From JAODBQ01 sp047602055 (GTDB lineage Bacteria > Actinomycetota > Acidimicrobiia > Acidimicrobiales > Ilumatobacteraceae): a stretch of DNA of 64,000 nucleotides. Under the pieces are notes generated by a model. It was given only the letters and a program-made list of their open reading frames with translations, ran no database searches and was not told where the DNA came from. The stretch is taken from contig JASGIG010000001.1 of the NCBI GenBank assembly GCA_047602055.1, forward strand, positions 3,906,001 through 3,970,000, given 5' to 3'. Positions 46,367-55,348 of the stretch are shown in pieces (the first letter of the stretch is position 1; every line of letters begins with the position of its first letter). A program made the position numbers and the translations under genes.

Positions 46367-47887
46367 TCAGGCGAGGGTGCCCTCGGCATTGCGCTTTGCC
46401 GTCATCCGCCTCGCGGCGGGCACGGCGGCGAGGAGGGCGGCGGCCTTGTTGCGGCACTCGAGGTCTTCGTCGTCGGGGACCGAGTCGGCGACGATCCCGG
46501 CGCCGGCCTGGAACGAGGCACCGTGGGGGCCGACGAACATCGTCCGGATGGCGATCGCCGTGTCGAGGTTGCCGCTGAAGTCGACGTAGCCGACGACGCC
46601 GGCGTACGGCCCGCGCTTGACCGGTTCCAACGAGTCGATGATCTCCATCGCCCGCACCTTCGGCGCCCCGCTCACCGTGCCGGCCGGCAGCGTGGCCCGC
46701 AGCACGTCGACCGGGGTCTTGCCGTCGACCAGCTCGCCGCTGACCTCCGACGTCAGGTGCATCACGTGGCTGTAGCGCTCCAGCGTCATCAACTCGTCGA
46801 CGTGGACCGTGCCGAAGCGGGCGATGCGCCCGACGTCGTTGCGCGCCAGGTCGACGAGCATGACGTGCTCGGCGACCTCCTTCGGGTTCTCCTTCAGCTC
46901 CCCGGCCATGCGCCGGTCGTCGTCCTCGTCCCGACCACGGCGGCGGGTGCCGGCGATCGGGCGGCTGATCACCTTGCGGCCGAGCACCTGGACCATCGGC
47001 TCGGGCGAGGAGCCGACGATGGTGACGGCCGGGTGGCGGTGGAAGTACATGTACGGGCTGGGGTTGACCTGACGCAGCACCCGGTAGAAGTCGAACGGGT
47101 CGGCGTCGAGCTGCACGTCGTAGCGCTGGGCCAGCACCACCTGGAAGATGTCACCCTCGACGATGTGCTCCTTGGCCACCTCGACGGCGCGCTGGTACGT
47201 CCCGTTGGGCATCGTCGAGCGCACCTCGGGCAGCTCGTCGCCGGGCTCGGGCGGGGCGACCGGCACGTACGGCAGCGGCTGGCTGAGGTCGGCGACGGCC
47301 TGGTGCACGCGGGCGACGGCGGCGTCGTAGGCCGCGTCGAGCGCATCACCAGAGAGACCGAGCGTCGGCACGCTCTCGATCAGGTACACCCGCTGGCGCC
47401 AGTGGTCGAACGCGGCGAGCGAGCCGATCACGCTCATCACCGCGTCCGGCAGCTGGCGATCGTCGTGGGGCACGTCCGGGAGGCGCTCGACCTCGCGGAC
47501 CACGTCGTAGCCGAGGAAGCCCATCACCCCGCCTTGCAGCGGCGGCAGGTCCGGGTGCAGCGGGGCGCGGTACGCGGCGATCAGGTGGTCGAGGGCGGCG
47601 AGGATGCCGCGGTCGGTCGGCAGGTCGTCGGGGACGATGCCGTCGACACGCACCTGCCCGTCGCGCAGCTCCAGCGTGGCGACCGGGTCGCGGCCGACGA
47701 AGCTGTAGCGGCTCCAGCGCTCGCCGTGCTCCACCGACTCGAGCAGGAACCCGGCGCCGTCGCCGACGAGCTTGGCGTACGCCGCGACCGGCGTCTCGAG
47801 GTCGGCGAGCAGCTCGGTCCACACCGGCACCATCGTGTGCTCGGCCGCCTGGCGGGCGAACTCGGTGCGGTCGGGGCGGATGCGCAT
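46367..47887 (-). CDS. trpE: Anthranilate synthase component I
   Basis: 506-residue chorismate-utilising enzyme making anthranilate for tryptophan synthesis. The tryptophan-sensing N-terminal motif appears as FLLESVEHGERWSRYSF; the catalytic half shows RPIAGTRRRG, MLVDLARNDVGRIA, LPAGTVSGAPKVRAMEII and GYVDFSGNLDTAIAIRT. The glutamine amidotransferase partner is not in the window. The gene starts at ATG 47887 and lies 15 bases downstream of hisI on the same strand, an actinobacterial arrangement linking his and trp genes. Confidence 0.95.
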   Translation of the reverse strand: MRIRPDRTEFARQAAEHTMVPVWTELLADLETPVAAYAKLVGDGAGFLLESVEHGERWSRYSFVGRDPVATLELRDGQVRVDGIVPDDLPTDRGILAALDHLIAAYRAPLHPDLPPLQGGVMGFLGYDVVREVERLPDVPHDDRQLPDAVMSVIGSLAAFDHWRQRVYLIESVPTLGLSGDALDAAYDAAVARVHQAVADLSQPLPYVPVAPPEPGDELPEVRSTMPNGTYQRAVEVAKEHIVEGDIFQVVLAQRYDVQLDADPFDFYRVLRQVNPSPYMYFHRHPAVTIVGSSPEPMVQVLGRKVISRPIAGTRRRGRDEDDDRRMAGELKENPKEVAEHVMLVDLARNDVGRIARFGTVHVDELMTLERYSHVMHLTSEVSGELVDGKTPVDVLRATLPAGTVSGAPKVRAMEIIDSLEPVKRGPYAGVVGYVDFSGNLDTAIAIRTMFVGPHGASFQAGAGIVADSVPDDEDLECRNKAAALLAAVPAARRMTAKRNAEGTLA

Positions 47888-47902
47888 GCCGTGTGGGCCG
47901 CG

Positions 47903-48265
47903 TCAGCCGTCGGCGCCGAAGCGGCGGTAGAAGCAGGAGTACTCGCCGGTGTGGCAGGCGCCCTTGCCCTCCTGCTCGACGAGGAACAGCAACACGTCGG
48001 CGTCGCAGTCGTAGTACGCCTCCTGGACGTACTGACCGTCGCCGCTGGTGTCCCCCTTGCGCCACACCTCCTGGCGGCTGCGGCTCCAGTAGACCATCCG
48101 GCCCTCGTCGAGGGTCATCCGCAGGGTCTCGGCGTTCATCCACGCCATCATCAGCACGTCCTTGGTGCGGGCGTCCTGGGCGATGGCCGGGACGAGGCCG
48201 TCGGCGCCGAACTTCACGCCGGCGAGCTGCTCGGGGGTTGCTGCGATCTTCACGCCGGTGGGCAT
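47903..48265 (-). CDS. hisI: Phosphoribosyl-AMP cyclohydrolase
   Basis: 120-residue monofunctional HisI, which opens the adenine ring in the third step of histidine synthesis. It shows DVLMMAWMNAETLRMTLDEGRMVYWSRSR in parts, the GDTSGDGQYVQEAYYDCDAD metal region and the final EGKGACHTGEYSCFYR with the zinc cysteines. There is no fused HisE domain. The ATG at 48265 gives the usual short N-terminus. It is directly upstream of trpE and separate from the main his cluster 3 kb away. Confidence 0.93.
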   Translation of the reverse strand: MPTGVKIAATPEQLAGVKFGADGLVPAIAQDARTKDVLMMAWMNAETLRMTLDEGRMVYWSRSRQEVWRKGDTSGDGQYVQEAYYDCDADVLLFLVEQEGKGACHTGEYSCFYRRFGADG

Positions 48266-48402
48266 GGGATCAGATCCTACGAGCCGACCCCGGCGGACGA
48301 CGGCCTGATACTTGCGCACCTCCGCGCCGAGGGAAGCGCCAGCGACGAGGCGCACGTCGGGAGCGGCGAAAGCGAGCGCAGCGAGCGGACGCCAGTCCCG
48401 AC

Positions 48403-48729
48403 CTACAAGTACAGGCCGGTCGAGGCTTCGATGCGGCTGGCGGCGACGGCGTGCAGGTCGCGCTCGCGCAACATGATGTAGTCCTGCCCGCCGACCTCGA
48501 CCTCGTAGCGGTCGTCGGGGTTGAACAGGACGTTGTCGCCGACCTCGGCGGAGCGGACGTTCTGGCCGAGGGCGACGACCTCCGCCCACACCAGCCGCTT
48601 GGACAGCTGGGCCGTCGCCGGGATGAGGATCCCACCAGTCGAACGGCGCTCGCCGTCCTTGTCGGGGATCTTCACGAGCAGCCGATCGTTGAGCATCTTG
48701 ATCGGCAGCTTCTCGTCGGTCACGTTCAT
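48403..48729 (-). CDS. groES: GroES-type co-chaperonin
   Basis: 108-residue chaperonin-10 family protein. MLNDRLLVKIPDKDGERRSTGGILIPATA includes the family's mobile loop (shown as RLLVKIPDKDGERRSTGGIL), followed by VVALGQNVRSAEVGDNVLFNPDDRYEV and the C-terminal strand QDYIMLRERDLHAV. It caps the GroEL folding chamber. No groEL is adjacent, which is common in actinobacteria with more than one chaperonin locus. The ATG at 48729 is used. The 137 bases between this gene and hisI contain a GC-rich AGCGAGCG-type repeat. Confidence 0.88.
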   Translation of the reverse strand: MNVTDEKLPIKMLNDRLLVKIPDKDGERRSTGGILIPATAQLSKRLVWAEVVALGQNVRSAEVGDNVLFNPDDRYEVEVGGQDYIMLRERDLHAVAASRIEASTGLYL

Positions 48730-48779
48730 GCAAGCTACCGACGGCTCACGCCCGCACCGACGACGCTGGTCCGCGTGCG

Positions 48780-49775
48780 TCAGGCGACGGCGGCGTCGAT
48801 GCGTTCCAGGACCTCGGGGGTCAGTGCGTCGAGGACCTCGATCGCCTCGAAGTTCTCGACGACCTGGCTGGCGCGGCTGGCGCCGGTGATCACCGTGGAG
48901 ACGTGCGGGTTCGCCGCGCACCACGCGATCGACAGCTGGGCCAGCGAGCAGCCGAGCTCGTCGGCGATCGGGCGCAGCCGCTCGACCTTGTCGAGCACCT
49001 CGCGGTCGGTGAGCCGCTCGGCCAGCCAGCCGTAGCCCTGCAGCGCGCCACGCGAGCCCTCGGGGATGCCGTCGCGGTACTTGCCGGTGAGCAGGCCGGA
49101 CGCCAGCGGGCTCCAGATCGTCGTCCCCAGCCCGATGTCCTCGTACAGCCGGGCGTACTCCTGCTCCACCCGGCGGCGGGCGAGCAGGTTGTACTGCGGC
49201 TGCTCGACGATCGGCTTGTGCAGGTGGTGACGCTCGGCGATCTCCCAGGCGGCGCGGATCTCGTCGGCCGACCACTCGCTGGTGCCCCAGTACAGCGCCT
49301 TGCCCTGGTCGATCAGGTCGCTGAGCGCCCACACCGTCTCCTCGATCGGGGTGTTCGGATCGGGGCGATGGCAGTAGACGACGTCGAGGAAGTCGAGGCC
49401 CATCCGCTCCAGCGAACCGTTCACCGCATGCGTCAGGTACTTGCGGTTCAACGTGTTCTGCATGTTGACCATGCGCCCGTCGATGCCCCAGTAGAACTTC
49501 GAGGAGATCACGTACTCCTGGCGCTTCCAGCCCAGCTCCCTGACGGCGCGGCCCATGATCGCCTCGCTCTCGCCGCCGGCGTAGGCCTCGGCGTTGTCGA
49601 AGAAGTTGCAGCCGGCGTCCTTGGCCGCCTGCATGCACTCCATCGCCAGGTCGTCCTTCATCTGCGTGTCGAAGGTGACCCAGCTGCCGAACGACAGCAC
49701 CGACACCTGCAACCCGCTGCGCCCGAGGCGGCGGTACCTCATGCGCTTCTTCTTGCTCTTCTCGTCTGCGGCCAT
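48780..49775 (-). CDS. Aldo/keto reductase (voltage-gated K+ channel beta-subunit-like)
   Basis: 331-residue NADPH-dependent oxidoreductase of the KCNAB/YghZ-like subgroup. RRLGRSGLQVSVLSFGSW begins the barrel; the catalytic set is visible as NFFDNAEAYAGGESE (Asp, Tyr), VISSKFYWG (Lys) and VYCHRPDPNTP (His). The NADPH-binding end is LASGLLTGKYRDG and STVITGASRASQ. The Lys/Arg-rich N-terminal tail (AADEKSKKKRMRYR) may be partly extra. It is followed downstream by groES, 50 bases away. Physiological carbonyl substrate unknown. Confidence 0.9.
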   Translation of the reverse strand: MAADEKSKKKRMRYRRLGRSGLQVSVLSFGSWVTFDTQMKDDLAMECMQAAKDAGCNFFDNAEAYAGGESEAIMGRAVRELGWKRQEYVISSKFYWGIDGRMVNMQNTLNRKYLTHAVNGSLERMGLDFLDVVYCHRPDPNTPIEETVWALSDLIDQGKALYWGTSEWSADEIRAAWEIAERHHLHKPIVEQPQYNLLARRRVEQEYARLYEDIGLGTTIWSPLASGLLTGKYRDGIPEGSRGALQGYGWLAERLTDREVLDKVERLRPIADELGCSLAQLSIAWCAANPHVSTVITGASRASQVVENFEAIEVLDALTPEVLERIDAAVA

Positions 49776-49785
49776 TCCGCTGAAC

Positions 49786-51222
49786 CTAGATCCAACGCTG
49801 CGCCGCGGGCGCCAGCGACCCGATGCCGAGGCCGAGCTCGGCGTCGGCCCACTGCCAGAAGTCGGCGGCGTGCGGGCCGAGGAACGTGCCGGCCGGTCGC
49901 TGCATCGGCATGCGCACGAAGCAACCGCTGACCGCCGGGCCGACCAGGCCGTGATCGTCGCCGTGGACGAGCTGGCGTGGCTCGACGGCCGCGGTCGGGA
50001 TCATCCGCCACGTGCCGCCGGCGCGGTGCTCGTCGAAGTGCTGGAGGAGGCCGGACTCCAGCTCAGGCGCCCGCCAGTCGAGCTCGACGCCGCCGACGAG
50101 CGCGTCGAGCAGCAGCTGCAGGGGGAAGTCCAGCTCCCGCGACATCGTCCCGAGACCGGCACCGTTGCGCGGGTTCAGCTCGGTCGGCCGGAAGCCGTCC
50201 GCGGTGAGCACGCCGTCGACGGTGAACGCCCCGCGGTAGCCGACCTCGGCGCGCAGCTGCTCGCCGGCGCGCCGGGCCGTGGCGCGCATCTGCTCACGCG
50301 CCGCCGGCGGCGGGTCCCAGATCGACGAGCACCCGGCGTAGAAGAACGAGCCGAGTAGCCCACCCGCGTGCCGAACGATGCTCGTTTCGTCTGGCTTCGC
50401 CAGCCGAAACACCGAACCGTGACGATTGGTCGCCTCGCCTTGCGGCTCGGCTCCGGCGAAGAACTCGTCACCGCGGCGCAGCACCACGAGCTCGACAGGG
50501 CGGAACACGGCGACGTGGTCGGCGAACACGATCCCGTGGATCGAGCACGGGACGCCCTCGAGGAACGGGGTGACCCGCATCGTGCGGCCCTCCCAACCGT
50601 CGAACGCCTCGCTCAGCCGGCTGCGGTCGCGCACCGGGCGGGTGCCCTCCGCGCCGCCGGTCCAGCCGTGGGTGGCGTCCACGGCGAGGACGACGCCGTC
50701 ACCGCGATCGACGTGCGCCCACACGGCGGCGACGGCGTCCGGTGTGGCCTGGACCACCGCCGACGGGGCGCGGGCGATGCCGGCGCGATCCCAGAACGCA
50801 TCGATCGCGGTCTTGTCGTCGAGCGCCAGCCACTCGGGGCGGCGATGCGCGAGGAACGGCCGGCCGGCGAGCGTCGGCGACTCGGTGAGGAAGTCGCCGA
50901 TGACCAGCGCCGTGCGGTCGGGGTCGAACGCGTCGAGCGCGGCGACAGCGTCCGGTGGCAGGTCACCGAGCGCCCGCTGGCCCTGGTGGATCGACTCGTC
51001 GAGCGAGAGACCGCTGGCGTCGAGGGCCAGCGAGAGGCCGGCACAGTCGGGCACCGCGCCGGTGCCGGAGCCGTGGGTGTCGAGGACGAAGGCGTCGCCG
51101 GCGCCGAGGCGACGCAGCCGCTCGACCGTCGGCGTGCACGCTGCGGCGACCTGCGCGGTGAGGATGATCCGCCGCCCGCCGATCCACTCGGCCAGCTGCG
51201 TCTCCCAGAACCCAGCGTCCAT
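49786..51222 (-). CDS. ATP-grasp domain protein of unknown function
   Basis: 478-residue protein with an ATP-grasp-like layout: a Rossmann-like first third (RIILTAQVAAACTPTVERLRR), a central domain with RTMRVTPFLEGVPCSIHGIVF, and the late metal-binding segment FTVDGVLTADGFRPTELNPRNGAGLG, where the E and N would hold magnesium. Such enzymes make acyl-phosphates and form amide bonds. The partner substrate cannot be told. It starts at ATG 51222, and the aldo/keto reductase gene begins 10 bases after its stop, so the two are probably co-transcribed. Confidence 0.78.
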   Translation of the reverse strand: MDAGFWETQLAEWIGGRRIILTAQVAAACTPTVERLRRLGAGDAFVLDTHGSGTGAVPDCAGLSLALDASGLSLDESIHQGQRALGDLPPDAVAALDAFDPDRTALVIGDFLTESPTLAGRPFLAHRRPEWLALDDKTAIDAFWDRAGIARAPSAVVQATPDAVAAVWAHVDRGDGVVLAVDATHGWTGGAEGTRPVRDRSRLSEAFDGWEGRTMRVTPFLEGVPCSIHGIVFADHVAVFRPVELVVLRRGDEFFAGAEPQGEATNRHGSVFRLAKPDETSIVRHAGGLLGSFFYAGCSSIWDPPPAAREQMRATARRAGEQLRAEVGYRGAFTVDGVLTADGFRPTELNPRNGAGLGTMSRELDFPLQLLLDALVGGVELDWRAPELESGLLQHFDEHRAGGTWRMIPTAAVEPRQLVHGDDHGLVGPAVSGCFVRMPMQRPAGTFLGPHAADFWQWADAELGLGIGSLAPAAQRWI

Positions 51223-51258
51223 GTCCGAACGCTACGACTCGGCCTCGTGCTCCTCCCC

Positions 51259-51366
51259 GTGAGATTCGAGATGTGCCGCCCCCGTGCGCACATCTCACAT
51301 CGCGCTCGGCGTGTGTTGCGGCGCGATTCGAGATGTGCCGCGCCGCTGCGCACATCTCGAATCGCG
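51259..51366. repeat. Two hairpin repeats of family A, 3' of hisF
   Basis: Two inverted pairs: GAGATTCGAGATGTGC (51261-51276) with GCGCACATCTCACATCGC (51286-51303), and GCGATTCGAGATGTGC (51323-51338) with GCGCACATCTCGAATCGC (51348-51365). The core CGATTCGAGATGTG is the same as at 42594-42736. The position between hisF and the ATP-grasp gene suggests a transcript end or mRNA-stabilising hairpin. Confidence 0.88.
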
Positions 51367-51373
51367 GGGTTGG

Positions 51374-52141
51374 TCAGGCGGGGCGGACGGTGATGCCCGC
51401 GGCGGTCATCGCCGCCTTGGCGTCGGCGATGGTGTGCTCGCCGAAGTGGAAGATGCTCGCCGCCAGCACGCCGGTGGCGTGGCCCTCGGTGACGCCCTCG
51501 ACGAGGTGCGCGAGCGTGCCGACGCCACCGCTGGCGATCACCGGCACGCCGACCGCGTCGGCGATCACCGCCGTGAGCTCGACGTCGAAGCCGGCCTTCG
51601 TCCCGTCCCGGTCCATCGACGTCAGCAGAAGCTCGCCGGCGCCGAGCAACGTCGCCCGCACCGCCCACTCGACGGCGTCGATCCCCGTCGGCGTGCGGCC
51701 GCCGTGCAGGAAGACCTCCCATGCCCTGCCGGCGGCGGACGCCCGCTTGGCGTCGATCGCGCACACACAACACTGCGCCCCGAACTCGGCGGCGATCTCG
51801 GCGATCAGCTCGGGGCGCTGCACCGCGGCGGTGTTGACGCTGACCTTGTCGGCACCGGCGCGCAACATCCGCCGGGCGTCCTCGACGGCGCGGATGCCGC
51901 CGCCGACGGTGAACGGGATGAACACCTCGTCGGCGGTGCGGGAGACGACGTCGACCATCGTCTCGCGCCCGTCCGACGACGCGGTGATGTCGAGGAACAC
52001 CAGCTCGTCGGCGCCCTCACGGTCGTAGCGCTGGGCCAGCTCGACGGGGTCGCCGGCGTCGCGCAGGCCGACGAAGTTGACACCCTTGACGACACGCCCA
52101 GCGGTCACGTCGAGACACGGGATGACACGGGCTACCTGCAT
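51374..52141 (-). CDS. hisF: Imidazole glycerol phosphate synthase, cyclase subunit
   Basis: 255-residue TIM barrel that, with HisH ammonia, closes the imidazole ring. RVIPCLDVTAGRVVKG carries the catalytic Asp, LVFLDITASSDGRETM and LLTSMDRDGTKAGFD the second catalytic Asp and phosphate contacts, and VIASGGVGTLAHLVEG the late phosphate loop. The ATG at 52141 overlaps the end of hisA by 10 bases. It is the last gene of the his cluster here and is followed by hairpin repeats. Confidence 0.96.
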   Translation of the reverse strand: MQVARVIPCLDVTAGRVVKGVNFVGLRDAGDPVELAQRYDREGADELVFLDITASSDGRETMVDVVSRTADEVFIPFTVGGGIRAVEDARRMLRAGADKVSVNTAAVQRPELIAEIAAEFGAQCCVCAIDAKRASAAGRAWEVFLHGGRTPTGIDAVEWAVRATLLGAGELLLTSMDRDGTKAGFDVELTAVIADAVGVPVIASGGVGTLAHLVEGVTEGHATGVLAASIFHFGEHTIADAKAAMTAAGITVRPA

Positions 52142-52845
52142 GCCGCGAGCGCCTCCTGCACGGTGAAGCGACCTTCGTAGATCGCCTTGCCGGTGATCAC
52201 GCCGGCAATGCCAGGGACGGCGGCGAGCGCAGCGATGTCGGCGAGCGTGGCGACGCCGCCGCTGGCGATCACCGGGACGTCGGTGCGCTGCGCCGCGGCG
52301 GCGAGGCCGTCGACGTCCGGTCCGGTGAGCATCCCGTCGCGACCGATGTCGGTGATGACGAACGCCGCCGCGTCGGGAAACCAGCCGAGCGCCTCGTCGA
52401 GCTGCACGCCCGACCCGGCCGTCCAGCCGTGCACGGCGACCTCGCCACCGCGGTGGTCGAGGCCGACCGCCACCGGGACGATCGCGGCGACGTCGTGCAC
52501 CAGCGATGGCTGGGCGACCGCCGCCGACCCCATCACCACCCGGGCGACCCCGGCGTCGGCGAGCGCCCGGGCGTCGTCGACGGTGCGGACCCCGCCGCCG
52601 GTCTGGACGCGCGCCCGCCCGGCGACCGAGGCGGCGATCGCGGCGACGACGGGACGGTTGACCGGCGACCCGCTGCGCGCCGCGTCGAGGTCGACCACGT
52701 GCACCCACGGCGCCCCGGCGTCGGCGAAGCCGCGGGCGACGGCGACGGGGTCGTCGCCGTACGTCGTCTGGTCGGCGTAGTCGCCCTGGCGCAGCCGCAC
52801 GACCTGCCCGTCGCGCAGATCGATCGCCGGATACAGCTCGATCAT
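52132..52845 (-). CDS. hisA: ProFAR isomerase (HisA/PriA)
   Basis: 237-residue barrel enzyme isomerising phosphoribosylformimino-AICAR ribotide in histidine synthesis. It shows LYPAIDLRDGQVVRLRQGDY with the catalytic Asp, GGGVRTVDDARALADAGVARVV, and FVITDIGRDGMLTGPDVDGL with the second Asp. In actinobacteria lacking TrpF the same protein (PriA) also isomerises phosphoribosylanthranilate; whether trpF exists elsewhere cannot be seen. The start at 52845 follows the family-B repeats that separate it from hisH. Confidence 0.94.
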   Translation of the reverse strand: MIELYPAIDLRDGQVVRLRQGDYADQTTYGDDPVAVARGFADAGAPWVHVVDLDAARSGSPVNRPVVAAIAASVAGRARVQTGGGVRTVDDARALADAGVARVVMGSAAVAQPSLVHDVAAIVPVAVGLDHRGGEVAVHGWTAGSGVQLDEALGWFPDAAAFVITDIGRDGMLTGPDVDGLAAAAQRTDVPVIASGGVATLADIAALAAVPGIAGVITGKAIYEGRFTVQEALAACR

Positions 52846-52855
52846 CCCCCACCCC

Positions 52856-53004
52856 CCGAACTATGTGTCAGCCCACAAACCGATACGTCCGTTCGTGTCG
52901 TGACACAAAGGTCCGAGGCCCGCCACCGACCCAGCCGCACCGCCGAACCTTGTGTCAGCCCGCAAAGCGACGTGTGCGTTTGTGTGGTGGCGCAAACGTC
53001 GGCG
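52856..53004. repeat. Two tandem copies of a 62-base intergenic repeat (family B)
   Basis: Units at 52856-52917 and 52943-53004 agree at about three quarters of positions. Both start CCGAAC and share GTGTCAGCCC and related GTGTG/CAAA segments. Within the first unit TGTGTCA and TGACACA are complementary and could form a hairpin. The units lie in the 163-base gap between hisH and hisA and may act on the his mRNA. Confidence 0.85.
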
Positions 53005-53008
53005 GATG

Positions 53009-53629
53009 TCATGGCGTCACCGAGCGGACGAAGTTGGTGAGCAGCTGCATGCCGGCGGTCGAGGACTTCTCGGGATGGAACTGGGTGGCGAACACGTTGC
53101 CGCGACGGAACGCGGCGTTCACGATCCCGCCGTAGTCGCACGTCGCGGCAACGTCGCCGACATCGCGCGGGACGCCGTGCAGCGAGTGGACGAAGTACAT
53201 CCATGGCCACTCCCCCAGGCCCGCGAACATCGGGTCGTCGGCGCACAGCGACAGCTGGTTCCACTGCATCTGCGGACGCGGCACGTCGGACGAGAGCCAC
53301 TCGATCCGGCCGGGGATCACACCCAACCCGACGGCCGACGGGTCCTCGTCGCTGGCGTCGAACAGCATCTGCATGCCGACGCAGATCCCGAGGAACGGCC
53401 GCCGCGAGGCGACGGCATCGTGGACCGGACCCTCCAGACCGGCCGCCCGCAACGCGTCCATGCACGCCCCGAACGCGCCGACGCCGGGCAGCACGACACC
53501 GTCGGCCGCGGCGATCAGCGCGTGATCGGCCGTCAGCCGCGCATCCGCGCCGCAGTGCTCCAACGCCTTCACCGCCGAGCGCAGGTTGCCGATGCCGTAG
53601 TCGAGGACCGCGATCACCGGTGCCGTCAT
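53009..53629 (-). CDS. hisH: Imidazole glycerol phosphate synthase, glutamine amidotransferase subunit
   Basis: 206-residue class I amidotransferase that supplies ammonia to HisF. VIAVLDYGIGNLRSA begins the domain, LGICVGMQMLF carries the catalytic Cys, and FATQFHPEKSS the His and Glu. The ATG at 53629 overlaps the hisB stop (ATGA). Its 3' end abuts the family-B repeats. Confidence 0.95.
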   Translation of the reverse strand: MTAPVIAVLDYGIGNLRSAVKALEHCGADARLTADHALIAAADGVVLPGVGAFGACMDALRAAGLEGPVHDAVASRRPFLGICVGMQMLFDASDEDPSAVGLGVIPGRIEWLSSDVPRPQMQWNQLSLCADDPMFAGLGEWPWMYFVHSLHGVPRDVGDVAATCDYGGIVNAAFRRGNVFATQFHPEKSSTAGMQLLTNFVRSVTP

Positions 53630-54216
53630 AGGACGCCCTTCGTCGACGGCAGCTGCGAGCCCTCGATGCGCACCGCGTCGCGCAAGCTGCGGGCCAGGCC
53701 CTTGAACGTCGCCTCGACGATGTGGTGGACGTTGCGGCCGCGGCGCAGCGTCACGTGCAACGTGACGGCCGCCGACGTGGCGAACGAGGCGACGGCGTGC
53801 TCGGCGAGCTGCGGGTCGAACGCCGGGTTGCCGAGCGGCAGGCACTCGGGCAGCGGCACCTCCCAGTGCACGTACGGGCGGCCGGACAGGTCGAGGGCGA
53901 CCTCGACGAGCGCCTCGTCGAGCGGGTACAGCCCGCTGGCGAAGCGGCGAACGCCGACCTTGTCGCCGACCGCCTGGCGGAACGCCTCGCCGAGGGCGAT
54001 GGCGACGTCCTCGACAGTGTGGTGCGTGTCGATGTGCAGGTCGCCGGTGGCCTTGACCGTCAGGTCGAAGCCGCCGTGGCGACCGAGCTGATCGAGCATG
54101 TGGTCGTAGAACGGCACACCCGTGGAGATGTCGGTGCGGCCGCTGCCGTCGAGGTCGATCGACAGCTCGATCGACGTCTCCTTCGTCGTCCGAGTGACGG
54201 TCCCGACGCGGCTCAC
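53626..54216 (-). CDS. hisB: Imidazoleglycerol-phosphate dehydratase
   Basis: 196-residue dehydratase without a phosphatase domain. It contains GVPFYDHMLDQLGRHGGFDL, the manganese-binding HIDTHHTVEDVAIALG, and FASGLYPLDEALVEVALDLSG shown here in part, plus HHIVEATFKGLARSL. The GTG at 54216 overlaps the hisC stop (GTGA). It converts imidazole glycerol phosphate to imidazole acetol phosphate. Confidence 0.95.
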   Translation of the reverse strand: MSRVGTVTRTTKETSIELSIDLDGSGRTDISTGVPFYDHMLDQLGRHGGFDLTVKATGDLHIDTHHTVEDVAIALGEAFRQAVGDKVGVRRFASGLYPLDEALVEVALDLSGRPYVHWEVPLPECLPLGNPAFDPQLAEHAVASFATSAAVTLHVTLRRGRNVHHIVEATFKGLARSLRDAVRIEGSQLPSTKGVL

Positions 54217-55286
54217 GACAGCACCTCGGTCAGCGCGGCGAGGAACGCGTCGTTCTCCGCCGGGGTGCCGACGGTGACCCGCAGGCAGTCGTCGAGGCGC
54301 GGCCACGACGAGCAGTCGCGCACGAGGATGCTGCGCTCCAGCAACGCCTGCCACAACGCTCTGCCGCCCATCGTCCGCGGCCGGAAGAGGACGAAGTTCG
54401 CCCCGCTCGGGAACGCGTCGACCGGCAGCCCGGCAAGGGCGGCGGCGATCCGCTGGCGCTCGGCGATGACCAGCTGGACCCGCTCCTCCATCTCGTCGAC
54501 GTAGCGCAGCGCCAGCCGTCCGGCGATCTGCTTGGCGGTGTCGAGGTGGTATGGCAGCACGACCTTGTCGAGCTCGGCGACGAGCCACGACGGGCCGACG
54601 AGGTAGCCGAGGCGCGACCCGGCCATCGACCACGTCTTCGAGAACGTGCGGGTGACGACGAGCGGGAGGGCCTCGTCGACGATGTCGAGCGCGGTCCACG
54701 AGGCGAACTGCCCGTAGGCCTCGTCGACGACGACGAGCCCTGGCGCCGAGGCCAGCACGGCGTCGACGTTGCCCGGCGGCTCCTCCAACCCGGTCGGGTT
54801 GTTCGGCGAGCACAGGAAGGTGACGACCGGCTGGGCATCCGCCAGCACCCGCGCCACCTCGGCGAGGTCGAGCGTGAAGTCCGCGGCCCGCTCCCCCTCG
54901 GCGACCGTCGCCCCGGTGAGCCGGGCGATGTGGCCGTGCAGCTGGTAGGTCGGCTCGAACGTCGCGATCGTGCGGCCGGGCCCGGCGTAGGTGAGCAGCA
55001 GCGTCTGCAGCACCTCGTTGCTGCCGTTCGCGGCGAACACCTGCTCGGGTGCCACACCGTGCAGCTCGGCGATCCCCTCGCGCAGCGCCGTCGCCGCCCG
55101 GTCCGGGTAGCGGTGCCACTCGACCCGGGACAGCTCGGCGGCGAACGCGTCGCGCCAACCGTCGGGCGGGGCCGTCGGCGACTCGTTGGTGTTCAGCCGG
55201 ATGGCGACGTCGACCTGCGCCGAGTGGTACCCCTCGAGCGCCTTGAGGTCGTCGCGAACGGGGACCAGGGCAGGCAATTCGGGCAC
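54213..55286 (-). CDS. hisC: Histidinol-phosphate aminotransferase
   Basis: 357-residue class I/II PLP aminotransferase. IRLNTNESPTAPP, FAANGSNEVLQTLLLTYAGP, FLCSPNNPTGLEEPPG, VVVDEAYGQF and TRTFSKTWSMAGSRLGY (PLP lysine in the SK pair) are all in order, ending with FLAALTEVLS. The GTG at 55286 is the first start before the conserved region. It is the first gene of hisC-hisB-hisH-hisA-hisF on this strand; hisD and hisG are not in the window. Family-C repeats lie 62 bases upstream. Confidence 0.95.
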   Translation of the reverse strand: MPELPALVPVRDDLKALEGYHSAQVDVAIRLNTNESPTAPPDGWRDAFAAELSRVEWHRYPDRAATALREGIAELHGVAPEQVFAANGSNEVLQTLLLTYAGPGRTIATFEPTYQLHGHIARLTGATVAEGERAADFTLDLAEVARVLADAQPVVTFLCSPNNPTGLEEPPGNVDAVLASAPGLVVVDEAYGQFASWTALDIVDEALPLVVTRTFSKTWSMAGSRLGYLVGPSWLVAELDKVVLPYHLDTAKQIAGRLALRYVDEMEERVQLVIAERQRIAAALAGLPVDAFPSGANFVLFRPRTMGGRALWQALLERSILVRDCSSWPRLDDCLRVTVGTPAENDAFLAALTEVLS

Positions 55287-55348
55287 TCGGCCACGTTACC
55301 GACGGCCGCCGTGCCGGACCTGTGCGATTCCGGCAGCGCGTCCCCGCC

